Of a DNA stretch of 64,000 bases, positions 20,125-31,217 are shown piece after piece. The stretch's first letter is position 1, and each line of letters begins with the position of its first letter. A program made the position numbers and the translations under genes. The stretch covers positions 1 to 64,000 of the forward strand of contig NW_026083054.1 in assembly GCF_020184175.1 (NCBI RefSeq), in the 5' to 3' direction. The notes below the pieces were generated by a model. It was not told where the DNA came from. It made no database searches and worked only from the letters and a program-made list of their open reading frames with translations. The DNA is from Aphis gossypii. Taxonomy: Eukaryota; Arthropoda; Insecta; Hemiptera; Aphididae.

Positions 20125-21025
20125 GCACGCGATCGCAGCTGAACTTCATGGGGCAGCCAGGAGAACATACCCACGACGTCGTGTCATTGTTTACGGAAAA
20201 AACGATTTATTTCAAGCAGATCTCGTGGACATGCAACAATATTCTAACGTGAATAAAGGGTATAAATATATACTATGTGTTATCGATTGTTTTACTAAAT
20301 ACGCGTGGGCAGTCGCGTTAAAGTCTAAAAAAGGCGAAGAAGTCTCGACGGCTGCTAATAAGATTTTCGCACAAAATAGCCCCAATCTATTGCACGTCGA
20401 TCGTGGACGCGAGTTTTACAATAAACATTTCGAAACTTTAGTGAAAAAATACAATATAAAAATGTACAGTACGTTCAGCGTGCTCAAGGCGTCTATTGTA
20501 GAACGATTCAACCGCACGCTTAAAGAACGAATGTATAAACAATTTACCGGTAGAGGTTCACGCGTTTGGACGACTATTTTACCGTCATTAATCGACGACT
20601 ATAATAAGTCGGTTCATCGTACGATCGGGATGACACCGGTACAGGCTGACACGGATCCGACTCGGGTAAAATTGATTCGAGTTATGGAAAATAATAAAAA
20701 AATAAAATTTAGCGTAGGCGATAAAGTTCGCATTAGCGTGTACAAAGGAGTTTTCACCAAAGGATATTTACCCAATTGGTCTACGGAAATATTTACAATT
20801 ATCAAAGTGAATAGAACAACGCCGAGCACATTTATCCTACAAGACTATACGGGTTGTCCGATAGCCGGCGGATTTTATGCCGAAGAAATACGTAAAACAA
20901 AACTACCCGACGATTATCTGGTGGAAAAAGTAATCCGCACCAAGGGACGGCGTGCATTTGTTCGTTGGCTTGGTTTTACAGACGAACACAATAGTTGGAT
21001 AAATAAGGACGATCTTAAAATATAA
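20117..21025 (+). CDS. Retroviral-type integrase with chromodomain
   Basis: A 302-residue intact protein. The rve core has Asp35 (QADLVDM), Asp95 (HVDRGREF) and Glu129 (SIVERFNRTLKERM), a complete DDE triad. The C-terminal residues about 270-302 (YLVEKVIRTKGRRAFVRWLG, then HNSWINKDDL) form a chromodomain, as is usual in Polinton integrases and possibly used to choose chromatin targets. It would cut and join the element ends, creating the 6-bp duplications seen here. The ATG at 20117 lies inside the end of the preceding gene, so coupled translation or a separate promoter is needed. Confidence 0.93.
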   Translation: MSKHAIAAELHGAARRTYPRRRVIVYGKNDLFQADLVDMQQYSNVNKGYKYILCVIDCFTKYAWAVALKSKKGEEVSTAANKIFAQNSPNLLHVDRGREFYNKHFETLVKKYNIKMYSTFSVLKASIVERFNRTLKERMYKQFTGRGSRVWTTILPSLIDDYNKSVHRTIGMTPVQADTDPTRVKLIRVMENNKKIKFSVGDKVRISVYKGVFTKGYLPNWSTEIFTIIKVNRTTPSTFILQDYTGCPIAGGFYAEEIRKTKLPDDYLVEKVIRTKGRRAFVRWLGFTDEHNSWINKDDLKI

Positions 21026-21044
21026 ATATAGTTAACGCGATACC

Positions 21045-21371
21045 ATGGATGTGTTCGGTGGTTCGCCGACTAGCCGGTTGGATAAAAGAATCGCTGACAT
21101 TAGCGAAAAGTTTACTGAAGAAATCGATTCACATGTTATTTTAATCGAGATTAATAATACAAAAATCACCGCACTCGACGAGAAATGTACGAAAGAACTG
21201 AGTTTACATGTTAATTTAATAGAGACAAATTATAAAAAAATCGCCGATTCTATAAACTCCGTAGAGATTATAAACAAAAATATTGTAGAATTAAAAGCCG
21301 CTTTAGTCCAGACAAATGCCAGAATACTTATTCTCGAAAAAAGAATCACAGATGTATTGATCGCTAATTGA
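21045..21371 (+). CDS. Coiled-coil protein, unknown
   Basis: A 108-residue frame starting 19 bp after the integrase stop (ATG 21045). Apart from the first 12 residues it is almost entirely heptad-like, with Ile/Leu/Val at regular spacing among Glu, Lys, Asn and Thr (for example IVELKAALVQTNARILILEK). It probably forms a long parallel coiled coil. Oligomeric fibres or scaffolds are possible roles for a virion-linked gene, but nothing in the sequence decides it. Confidence 0.6.
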   Translation: MDVFGGSPTSRLDKRIADISEKFTEEIDSHVILIEINNTKITALDEKCTKELSLHVNLIETNYKKIADSINSVEIINKNIVELKAALVQTNARILILEKRITDVLIAN

Positions 21372-21452
21372 TCAGTTATAATTTAGCGTTCTCCCTAGTA
21401 AGACGTTAATAATAATATATATATTATATAAACGTGCGCAGTAACTTGAACG

Positions 21453-22001
21453 ATGGCGTCAGCTATTCTAGACATTCAATGCATAATGGGCGCGAATTTT
21501 AAATATTTGATAAAAGAAATGTCTATAGTGGACGTACACAGTCGCGCTAGCCAACATTGGATTTTCAAGCACACCCAAACACCGCATACGGCTAAAAGCA
21601 AAGCCGTAAACATATGGCTGTTTCGTAACTACCATCAACTGTCTATGGATTGTGGAGACGTACAGTATTCTGAAATCGATAGGATTTTAAAATCACTACA
21701 TTTTGAATGCATTTACGTGAAAGGCGAAGAAAAAAGGCAAATAATTCAAGATTTCATTCCTCAAGTCGATGTAATCGATATGGGTGCAGATTTAGACTGC
21801 CCGCGACTCAACCAACTTCATCAGCAATTGGACTATGTTAATATTAATAATAATAATAATTATAATAAAAATAATGTTAATCGTGTGAAAAATTGTAAAC
21901 TATCATTTCCGTGCTGTATATACCATATGGACTTAGATCACTCACAATGTACATACAACAGAATTTTCGCATTACAGAGGTGGTTTATAAATAATGTATA
22001 A
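21453..22001 (+). CDS. Conserved Polinton protein with Cys/His-rich end
   Basis: A 182-residue intact frame from ATG 21453. It opens with DIQCIMGANFKYLIKEMSIVDV, has a conserved-looking QHWIFKHT and NYHQLSMDCGDVQY, and ends in CIYHMDLDHSQCTYNR, a cluster of Cys and His that could bind zinc. The opening Asp-rich strand followed by KEMSIVDV recalls the first motif of RNase-H-fold exonucleases, but that is a weak resemblance. I have seen similar proteins near insect Polintons but know no function. Confidence 0.65.
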   Translation: MASAILDIQCIMGANFKYLIKEMSIVDVHSRASQHWIFKHTQTPHTAKSKAVNIWLFRNYHQLSMDCGDVQYSEIDRILKSLHFECIYVKGEEKRQIIQDFIPQVDVIDMGADLDCPRLNQLHQQLDYVNINNNNNYNKNNVNRVKNCKLSFPCCIYHMDLDHSQCTYNRIFALQRWFINNV

Positions 22002-22140
22002 AATAATATTATATCGTGTTTAATTATTATGTACATAATTATAATATTGTATGTATATAATATATTTGTATCATGCTTAATTTTTTTCATATAATAATAT
22101 TATATTTTCAAAATAAAATACTTACATATTATATTATTTT

Positions 22141-22183
22141 CTTGCGACGTTTTTATTTAAAATATAGGAATGTTTATGTTTAC

Positions 22184-22214
<31 letters not shown>

Positions 22215-22447
22215 ATATATAATGATCGGATATTTGGAAGTCACGTACCTATACCATATTATTATTCTCACGCCATGAGTGATGAATGCATTTAGCATTA
22301 GAGACTGCGTATATACATAAGGAATGTAAAATCGATAAGAATCTCACAGACATAATCAATAATACACAATGATTTTTTCGATATAAACAGCATTTTCTTG
22401 CAACGTTTTTATTTAAATTATAGGAATGTTTATCATGTTTACTATAT
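22141..22447. repeat. Pair of ~50-bp direct repeats upstream of accessory genes
   Basis: A segment beginning CTTGCGACGTTTTTATTTAA at 22141 recurs at 22397 with few differences; both continue through TATAGGAATGTTTAT to TTTACTATATA. The spacing is 256 bp. No coding function is apparent. It may be a duplicated promoter, or the footprint of an old tandem duplication. Confidence 0.65.
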
Positions 22448-23031
22448 AATATATAAACAGCAATAATAATAATAAAAAAATTTTCGTGAAATATTTACAC
22501 ACAGGGGTCGTTGCGGGTGACTATAGTATTATATGGTGCTATACCAAATAGTGGGGAGATTGATTTTGTTAATAATGAGTTAATTGTATATCACTCCAGT
22601 GGATCAGTATTCAGTTGCTTCCAACAATCTTCTAAGGCAGTCCATCTGAATATTTTAATTATAACCAGTGATAAATTAATATATATTAAATTATATTCGC
22701 TCCAGTTATACTTATAAAAAGTAAGTTTTATTTTATTTATGTTCTCTATAATAATTATTAATAAAACCAAACAAAGTTTAGCCTACTTATTAGTTTTCAA
22801 CATACAATTATTTTCGAATGAAATAATAATATTATATAGTTATAATCAATTAAAATAAAATTTCAAAAACTAAATTTTAATATTAAAGTTTATAACACTT
22901 ATTTATTATCTAGATCCGAATTGTCATCGTAGCATCAGCGACAACAATAACAACAACAACAACAACGACGACGACGACGAACGACGATAACAAGAACAAT
23001 ATTCAATTCAATTATTCAATTTATACAAAAC
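22448..23031 (+). other. Probable 5' leader exons of the gene at 23338
   Basis: Splice-like signals are present: a donor AAAAA|GTAAGT at about 22721, an acceptor TATCTAG at about 22913, and a donor AAAAC|GTAAGT at 23031/23032. The second segment has CAA and CGA trinucleotide runs. The 68-codon frame at 22511-22717 is weak and I do not call it a gene. Confidence 0.4.
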
Positions 23032-23101
23032 GTAAGTTTTCTTAAATCTTATTTTAGTATTATATTTTGTACATAAAAATTGCATGTGTTGTGTGCGAAA
23101 C

Positions 23102-23232
<131 letters not shown>

Positions 23233-23337
23233 GTCTTCTTAATAATAATAATAATAATAATAAACGGTTATTATATAATGGGTTATAAGTGATTTGATGA
23301 TTAATTAATTAATTTTTATTTTACAGTTATTCAAAAA

Positions 23338-23637
23338 ATGAATTTACTAAAGTCCCTGAAGGAACAGTCGGAAGTCCGTAACCTCTCAATCGACGATTTG
23401 GTCGTCGATGTTTCATACCCAATAAAGTCAATGAAGAGATTGGAAACTGCATTTGGGATGGCAGTATCCTGCGCACTAGAAGATTCAGTAATGGGGGGTA
23501 CTATAAATGTATTCTTACCTAAATCTGTGAACGTCGCCTCTGAAGAGGTGACGAGTTATAATTTGGGGGAAGTGCCACCAATTAATTTAATTTTTAAAGG
23601 AAAAAATAAGAACAAATTCGTTATCAAATTCGAATAA
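23338..23637 (+). CDS. Small conserved-looking Polinton protein
   Basis: A 99-residue frame starting 11 bp after a good acceptor (TTTTACAG, ending 23326). The pattern is SYPIKSMKRLETAFGMAVSC, then ALEDSVMGGTINVFLPKSV, then LIFKGKNKNKFVIKFE. It is compact and beta-rich and resembles a recurrent small-protein pattern (basic-YPI, T-x-x-G, a strand with acidic residues, VFLPK) that I associate with OB-fold-like single-strand DNA-binding proteins of DNA elements. That is a guess from pattern only. It is convergent with the spliced gene on the other strand. Confidence 0.65.
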   Translation: MNLLKSLKEQSEVRNLSIDDLVVDVSYPIKSMKRLETAFGMAVSCALEDSVMGGTINVFLPKSVNVASEEVTSYNLGEVPPINLIFKGKNKNKFVIKFE

Positions 23638-23640
23638 TGG

Positions 23641-23936
23641 ATTTATTCTTATTTATTTTTTTATATTCAATATAATAACAGTTTTTGTTTTTTAAATATT
23701 ATATTCATAACAATTTTTTTTTTTTTTTAATTATTGTATTCATAATAATATAATAATGCTATTTTAAATATTTTTGTCATTTTGTTTATGTTCAATATGC
23801 TTATAGGTTTAATTATAATTATAATTTAATACTGTTTGGAATAATAAAAAAAACATTTTATTTAGTATCTATAAAGAGTATGATTTATTATTATTATTAT
23901 AATATTGAATATTTTTAAAAAAAGAGTACAATATTG
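23641..23936. other. Convergent AT-rich 3' region
   Basis: About 295 bp of T-rich sequence between two convergent genes. It contains an AATAAT-rich stretch and probably both polyadenylation sites, but no coding sequence that I can support. Confidence 0.5.
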
Positions 23937-24409
23937 TTATAGAAATCTCTGTAACATTTTTTTCTTCCAATGCACTTTGTCATCACGATATGGATCATAC
24001 GACCAATGGAACGACTGTGCATCATCTAGAAAATACAAAAAAATAATAATAATTTTCAAATTTAAAAACCGTAGTATTTTTTAATTTTATAATATAGGTA
24101 TCAAGTGACTTACTCAAATAAGGACTTTGTATCTCATTATCCGGGACATATGTTCTATCTGCAGAAAGAGGTGATCGCCACGGAAAAGGTTGATTTGGAT
24201 CGAAATCTAATGCCCTGTCTCCATCATCGGTAACATTAAGTGTATAGTGTTCGAAATCATATGTATTGGGGAATAATGGTGGTGAAATCTAATATAAAAT
24301 TAAGCTTAATTTATAATAAGGAAAAAATATATTAAAATAGTATAGACTTACTGATGGCGAGTGTAATCTCGTAGGACTACTAAAAAATGAACACTCCGAT
24401 GAATCTGAC
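23937..24409 (-). CDS. Spliced minus-strand gene, 3' exons, unknown product
   Basis: Three exons join in frame with consensus sites: about 24409-24352 (ends TCA|GTAAGT), 24288-24114 (after TTAG, ends A|GTAAGT) and 24025-23937 (after TTTTCTAG, stop TAA). Together they encode at least 105 residues, including SPPLFPNTYDFEHYTLN, NQPFPWRSPLSADRTYVP and a C-terminal FHWSYDPYRDDKVHWKKK. The first exon is preceded in frame by TAG, which could itself be an acceptor (ATGTAG), so the true start is further upstream and not found. The protein is rich in Pro, Asp and aromatic residues and matches no family I know. Confidence 0.6.
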
Positions 24410-24787
24410 TACATATTTATAGGTACGTTAAATGTCTGTGAATACAAGTACTGGATAGTGGATACGGGTGACTATAGAGACTGCAGTGAAAGGGATGACT
24501 ACGTTCGCTCACGAGTCGATTTTTAATAAATATTTTTTAGAGCATTATGAAGAGTGGGAGATTTTTAGTAAATATTATCGTTTAACGTATCAACACTATA
24601 TAAAAGATAGAATAATGATAGCATTTTAAAATCTATAACAAATCTTATCAATTATAAAAAAGTATAAAAATATGATACTATCATACGATTATTAAATATT
24701 ATATTTTAATAAACCATGTACATGCACATCAATAATAATTATAATAATAATAACAATAACAATAACAATAACAATAACAATAACAAT
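24410..24787. other. Non-coding interval with CAATAA repeat
   Basis: No gene is supported. About 24740-24786 is a run of AACAAT units just past the polymerase stop codon. The sequence GGTGACTATA near 24467 also occurs near 22516, both close to presumed 5' ends of accessory genes. Confidence 0.5.
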
Positions 24788-26472
24788 TTATACAATTTTA
24801 TAATGACCGTGTGCAAGTGTGTGCACACGATCGGGTAGAACGTGTCGTTTGTCATCCGATCTGTTCAATGTTAATTTCATTGTTTTAATTGTTTTCATTT
24901 GATGTTTAAACGATCGGATCGACACGTTCTCTCTATACGGGGTATACAATTCGTAAGACTGTTGTGTTAGTGGTTGAGGTGGTGGTGGTGGGAGCGGATA
25001 AGATGTTGACGGCGTTGTCGATGCTGCTGCTGCTGCTGCTGCTGCTGCATGTAAGCACGCGATGACTTGTCGCGCGCAAGACGATGCTATCAGCTTACCC
25101 ATATGTGCGTCGAACTCGTCATCGCGTTCATCGGATTCGACGTCATCGTCGTCATCGTCGTTGTCGGCGGCAAACAGACACCGCTTGTGATCGTCGAACG
25201 TTAGGTGATTTCGGATCACATGACCTCTAATCCCCTTTGCTCGTATGGTGGTCGAGTGCTCAATATCATACGCGTAAGATTTAGCACGTAACGCCACAAA
25301 CTCATACATGGTGCGCCCCCCGGTTTCGTCTTTGAACAACCCGGGGATTCTCTTACGCGCCGACGTGTAACACGCATGATCCGGCGGCAGATTAGAGGTA
25401 TCCGTACGGTTCATTAAGTTCGGGTTGCCCTCCAAGTCGCTGTAAAAGTCGTCCGTCAACACTCGATACAGGAGGGAATCTATGAAGTGTAATAAAAATT
25501 ATAATAACAATAAAACATTTTTTATATTAAGTGGTATACGTACCGGTGTCGGTGTACAGCAGAGTTATCTTATCACCATAATGACGTTTCATGACGTTAT
25601 AGTGATAATCATACATGAGTGTCTTGCTCCGCTCAAGGACTGCAAACCCGATGTAAATTGGTTTACAGAAATCGATCTCTTTTTTATGCATAGACACTGC
25701 TGCAAGATTTTCACTATAAGTGGTACACTGTTTAAACGTTGGGCGGTTAATGAGCTTTCGCATTTTCTGAGGGCATGAAACGAGCTTCATATCAAAACGA
25801 TTTCGGACATTCTCCATCGTTTTACCTTTGTAATAGTATTAATCTTTAAATCATATCACGCAATTAATAATAATAATAAAAGTTACCGAAAACGCTGTTA
25901 TTTTGTGCTTTAAAAAAATTTTCTTCAAACTCATTCGTCGCCCGTTTACGCATCTCGGTGTTTAACGCGATGTATGGTGCCAACCAAGGAGATTGTTTAA
26001 ACTCCAATACTCTGTGCACCTGAAACGTATGAATAATTTGTTTGTAAAAATAAAGAGTAATGTATAGTATATATATATTTCTGTGTGTTTATATTTATAT
26101 ATAGTATAATAAATATTACCTTATCGACAACCACACCGTTGGCGATGGCCTGTTTTAAATTCGAGTAATGCACGACGTAGTGCACCTTCCGCTCGAACGT
26201 AGCCATCAACTTTCGGACTGCAGACCCACGCGGAATGCTGGCGTGCGGTAGGAACGGCATATCGTTGTGTTTGTCGGATACGAAATGTCGACTTCGTAGA
26301 CTCGTCCCACGTCATCCGTATCCGACATCCACTCCAGCTGAGCCAACGCGACGTCTGGATTTCCCGCGTACCACGAGAAACCACCGTATGGCATATATTC
26401 GCTCATGGCCCATCCGTAAAGATTGTTGCCTTTGGAAAAAATTAATACACGTACATAATATATTATTATGTA

Positions 26473-26509
<37 letters not shown>

Positions 26510-29435
26510 ATTACAATCTTGATATACGAGCCACGTATTCGGCTCTTCGGCTTTGTATCCGGGCGTCTTCGGGTTATTGGCCTTGGCGTGACGTCCGCTC
26601 GCCTGTACCAGGCCCCCTCGAATTCCAAGCTCGAAAAAAATTACCTGTTCGTAATCAGTGAGGAGTTCTAATTTGACCGACGTGAATTTCAGCATACAGT
26701 CGAAACTGAACCCGGGTGCCGTGTAATAATACGCCGGGTCCAGCTGGTACGTCGATATACATATGTCACGGAAATTTTCAAACACGTCGGCGCTGAGCAG
26801 TACGTCGATTTTGAGGTATAAATCGCTATAATCGCCAAGAGTCTGACACTCAAAACGATTCCATACCAGGGTCGCATGTTTATAATCGGCGTCGCTCACG
26901 TGCGTCTCGGTCAACGCACTATAGAACTCCCTCCTTGCTGGCAGCTCCGTCTCGCGTAATTTCGAGTAGGAATCCGTGTATTCATACGGAAAAACGCCTT
27001 TGCGCGTCACCAGTGGCATCTGCGTCGGAGTGAACACTTTTGCGACTTCGCGAAACTTGCAAAAGTCCGCGGTCGTAAGGTTCCGCGCCAAGTCAGCCAA
27101 ACTCGACGCCATGAACCGACACGTATCGATAAATCTAACAGAGAACTCGTTGTTGATATATTTCGAAAACGAAATATACTTTTCCTCGCTGTTAGGTATC
27201 ACCGATATCGTATCGGTATCATACCCCAACTCAGTGACGATAAAATGAGCGTCATAATTCGACAGATTATGTAAATAGCACGGAACGAACTTCGGCGTTT
27301 GTAATTTAAGATTGCACGTATTACACAACGTTTTAAGAAAACGACCGGACAGGTGATCGTGATGTGCGACCTTGTGGTTACTCGCGATAAACGTTTTCGC
27401 GCACAAGTCGCACGCAGCCTTAACTCCGTGAGCGCGAGCATCCTCAACAGACATCGCAATCGGTACGTTGGTCGTCTTGAGCAATTTACATATTCTGTCT
27501 ACCACATCGGTGACGGCCAGGACAAATCGTTTGGCTACATCGTCGACGGACTCGGAGCCACGAAAAACGGTGGGGGTTCGCGGGATATCGAATTGCTCGA
27601 GCAGCTCCGCTGGTACACCGTCCGCAGCTACTACCAAAAACCCGTAACTCATCGGGTGATGCGAGTGCAACGCGGAGGTATTTACCCCGTAGCGCTGCGT
27701 CGTTTTCGGGAGAAGAGCTTCGAAGTCGGCGTACAAAACGAACGGTAATCGTTGCGTTTTGCACAGCGCGTTGAATTCGAGCGTTTTGCCCTCCGCCGGC
27801 ATTAAGGGTAAGATTGGTTTGTGCGTACCGCATACCAGACGATGTCGCGCGAGCGCCTCCTCACCGTGTAATTTATACCTCAAAGGTTGGTCGTCGAAAC
27901 TGGTGAAACACTTTTTACAAAAAAATAAACGGTGACCGTGATTATTTTTTTGTAAACTAACTAGACGCGAAAAATTCGAAATATACGTGTAATGGTTATT
28001 TTTCTCCGAACCGGCGATCAACAACAAGTCGAAATGATTCGGCTGCTCGTTGTCGACCACCCGCAGCGGGTACGCCGCCGATTGTGTCGAAGATTTGTTT
28101 TTTTTATTTTTTTTACAATTTTTCACGCCGTATACGTTAACCGACGTACCGGGATTAGCTCGCTCGAATAATTTTATCTCCGACACGGGCGTTGGGACTG
28201 ATAGCGCGGAAAAGTCATAACGGTACTCCTCGTTCGAATAATTCACGCCTACATGTACACGATTGTCGTGTGATACGTGTTTTGCCAGAATCGCCCACTT
28301 GAAACACTGACGATCAATGTTTTGTGGGTTTACGACGGCCTTGCGATTTAGAATACTTTCCGGTAACGGCAAGTACGACGAGCCGCCCATCGGTGTGAAC
28401 TCGTACACGCCCAAGAGCAACCCGTCGATACACGATAAGGTGAACCCACTACCCTTGCCCGCGTAAGCGTCTTCTTCGGCGAGAAGAGCGGTTAAATCGC
28501 GATCGATGGAACCCGCAACGTCGCTATACGCAAACAATTCCCTCGCGCACGTTTTAAATGCACGATTTTGGGCAGATTCGTCTTGGTTAGGTACGACATA
28601 AGTGGCCTCCAATTTTAGGTTGTATTTAATCGGTTGAATACGCACGCATTCGCGTAATTTGTCAATCAATTCCGGCTCCAGAAAGTGGAGAAAAGCGCGA
28701 TAACTGGCGATGTTATCGACGTTTTTTCTGAAGTACCACACGGTCGTACGTTTAAGCGACGACTCGATTTCAACAAAGCCGGGCGTATTCACCAATTGCA
28801 TACGCGCCTTTTTTCTTTTGATATTTTTTCGAGTATTTTCCGTATAAGGAGCACAGTGCTGTACCGGCGGTGGCGAAGTCGGTCTCGATGGAGTCGCAGT
28901 GGTAGTGGGAGGTGTTACGGCGGCGGGTTGGTTAGAGATGACTGATGGGCGGGCGGATGACGAGACCTGAGGCGGGGTAGATGTGGCTGAGATGGTCATC
29001 GGAACAGCTGACCGAACGTGCGACTCTGTAGTAGGGGGTGCCCATTTTATAACTGAAGCGCGACCTATCACGAATTATTAAGATTACGATTTATTAATTA
29101 ATATTGTAGTTATTATTATTATTATTATTATTTATAATAGAAAATAATTTATTATTTACCCATTGTACCGCCTATCCGCACAGCATTATGGAATTCAGGA
29201 CTATTTTTAGCAATCTCTATTTTAAAAATAATTTTATTAATAACGTTATAGTAAATAATATTCAATGTAGGTACTTACTGTGGTAATTTTGTATGTGAGC
29301 GATAAGTTTATCCATCCGACTTAATACCTTGCGACATATCCCGCACGAATTCACCGGACCGTCATGGGTTTTAGCGTGTCTGACCAGCACGTTCTTACGA
29401 GCGTACACTTTACCACACGTAATGCAGTTGAACAT
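24788..29435 (-). CDS. Protein-primed DNA polymerase B with N-terminal zinc fingers, one frameshift
   Basis: Seven exons with GT-AG borders: 29435-29279, 29216-29160, 29064-26515, 26429-26120, 26019-25887, 25825-25544 and 25479-24788. All phases agree except in exon 4, which lacks one base near 26279 (before the segment encoding HNDMPFLPHASIP). The repaired length is about 1393 residues. Exon 1 encodes two C2H2 fingers (CITCGKVYARKNVLVRHAKTH and CGICRK...HIQNYH). Exon 3 holds a Pro/Ser/Thr-rich linker, exonuclease motifs YADFEALL, NLSNYDAHF and YLKIDV, and a Cys/His-rich insertion. Polymerase motif A (DCNNLYGWAM) spans the exon 3/4 junction, motif B is NNSVFGKTMENVR, and motif C YTDTDS is split by the intron between exons 6 and 7. 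The C-terminus has Asp, Ala and Pro runs. It copies the element by protein priming. Confidence 0.88.
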
Positions 29436-29679
29436 TTTTTAAATTTAACGAAAATAGAGTTTAAAAAATAAACGTAAGAAAATACGACATGGACGTCGAA
29501 CACTATAGAGCTCTGAAAACCGTCTGATTCGGAAAAATGTACACATGTAGCGGATAACCGATTTCTGTATATTGTAGCATAATTAATATTATCGATAATA
29601 TATATTATGTGAGTGGGGGATGCAATAAATATAGAATATAAAAAGTATATACCATGTATTACCAATAAAATCTGCCCAC
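29436..29679. other. Polymerase gene upstream region
   Basis: This AT-rich segment lies between the right inverted repeat and the polymerase start and should contain its promoter. No clear motif is visible. An open frame on the minus strand here (29351-29698) overlaps exon 1 in another frame and is probably chance. Confidence 0.4.
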
Positions 29680-30460
29680 CCTGATAAACACATTCCATAT
29701 CAATGATAATAAAGATATATTATGAGTAGGCGTATACAAATAAACAATGTGATATAATATATATGTATATATATACAATATATATACTTTATATATATAT
29801 AAGTATATACTATATACTCTATATAGAGTATATACATAGTATATGAAAAGTATATACTAATATATATAAAGTATATACTATATACTCTATATAGAGTATA
29901 TACATAGTATATGAAAAGTATATACTATACTGTATAGAGTATATACACAGTATACGAAAAGTATATACCATGGCGGGGAGCCGCATGCGGGGGACGGCGG
30001 GACCCCGTGACGCGCGTGGGCCGGGTTTGGGCGGCGGCGGCGGCCGGCCACCGGCGGTCCGCGGCCGGGGCCATCCGCGTGACGTACGTAGACCGGGAAT
30101 TTGGGTGAGGGGGAGGGTTTAGGGGGTTCGGCGGCGTACAGTGGGCCGCGTTGGCCGGCCGCGTGACGTACACAGGCTGGGACTTGGGGGGGGCCTGGGT
30201 TCTGTGACGTACATAGGCTGGGAAGGTGGGGGGGGAGGGTTCGACCGATTCACGTGACGTACATAGGATGGGAAGGTGGGGGGGGAGGGTTCGACCGATT
30301 CACGTGACGTACATAGGATGGGAAGGTGGGGGAGGGGGAGGGTTCGACCGATTCACGTGACGTACATAGGATGGGAAGGTGGGAGGGGGAGGGTTTAGGG
30401 GGTTCACAGAGGAAGGCGGGGATGAAGGGGGGGATCCAGAATCGGCTATTTCATACTACT
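29680..30460 (-). repeat. Polinton right terminal inverted repeat
   Basis: A 781-bp complement of 1311-2136. It is shorter mainly because of fewer or shorter 53-bp units and small differences in the TATAC palindrome block. It ends CATACTACT at 30460, followed by AATAAC. Confidence 0.92.
30225..30400. repeat. 53-bp tandem repeats inside the right inverted repeat
   Basis: About three to four units of GATTCACGTGACGTACATAG plus G-rich spacer, the complement of the left array. Unit lengths vary slightly in the G runs. Confidence 0.8.
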
Positions 30461-31217
30461 AATAACAATGGGGGGGGAAGGTCTGATCAAAATAATCCTA
30501 ATCTTCAATCTGATCTAATTCAAATAACATTAAATAATAATAAAAGTTTGAAGGTAAAAAAATCTAGTCTTTGTTGGTTATTTGATAATAAAACTCGAAG
30601 AGTAAGTAACGATCGACTTCGAAGATTTGTAAATACTACATTGAAAAAACCAAACATTAAAAGAAAAAATGAATGCAATACAAAAAAAATTGGGAAGATT
30701 TTTAAAAAAAAAAAACTAAGTTTTTCTTCTGAAGAAAATACCCCAGATAATTCTGACATTGATGAAAATCTTACCACTCTGTGCTCAACAATATGTGACA
30801 ATGATAAATCGTTGGATAATAATTTACAAGATACCGATAATGATAAGGATAATGCCACAAAAGCACAATCAACAACTCTTCATCTCAATGAAATTAAAGT
30901 TGGTGATTTTCTGTTGGTTCAATTTGTTGGGAGTAATCATAACAAAAATCCAAATGAAAATAAATTTATTTATGTTTGTTGTGTACATCAATTGACATTT
31001 ACACAGAATCAGAATACCCCGGACACAATATTCCAGGTACAAGGCCTACGTAAGCAAAATGAAAAAGGTACACATTTTTCTATAAAAGATATGACATATC
31101 TATGATAAATATTGAAATGGTGTTGGCCATCCTCCCACAACCAACTTTAATCCAGTCTCATAGGAAATTTCTTTATGAATTTCCAAGAACTATTAACGTT
31201 AAAGAAAAATAGCTTTT
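30461..31217 (+). pseudogene. Decayed gene, 3' part beyond the Polinton
   Basis: The frame continues in phase from the AATAAC copy with Asn/Gly and Asn/Gln-rich residues, a basic SSLCWLFDNKTRRVSNDRLR segment, KKRK-type basic clusters and acidic stretches. A terminal domain with VGDFLLVQFVG, KFIYVCCVHQL and TIFQVQGLRKQ follows. After 31100 the frame shifts and ends about 31213 with INIEMVLAILPQP and a short tail. That terminal domain recurs at the C-termini of many arthropod transposase-like proteins, as I recall. With the 5' pieces this makes one gene split by the Polinton. Confidence 0.6.

Noticed and set aside
22511..22717. 68-codon frame before the small Polinton gene
   Set aside because: No family resemblance, a non-ATG start, and it lies in a probable leader exon.
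26312..26515. Continuous reading of the polymerase frame through an Ile/Thr-rich stretch
   Set aside because: That stretch is intron (an ATT/AAT run). The splice sites at 26515 and 26429 restore motif A exactly.
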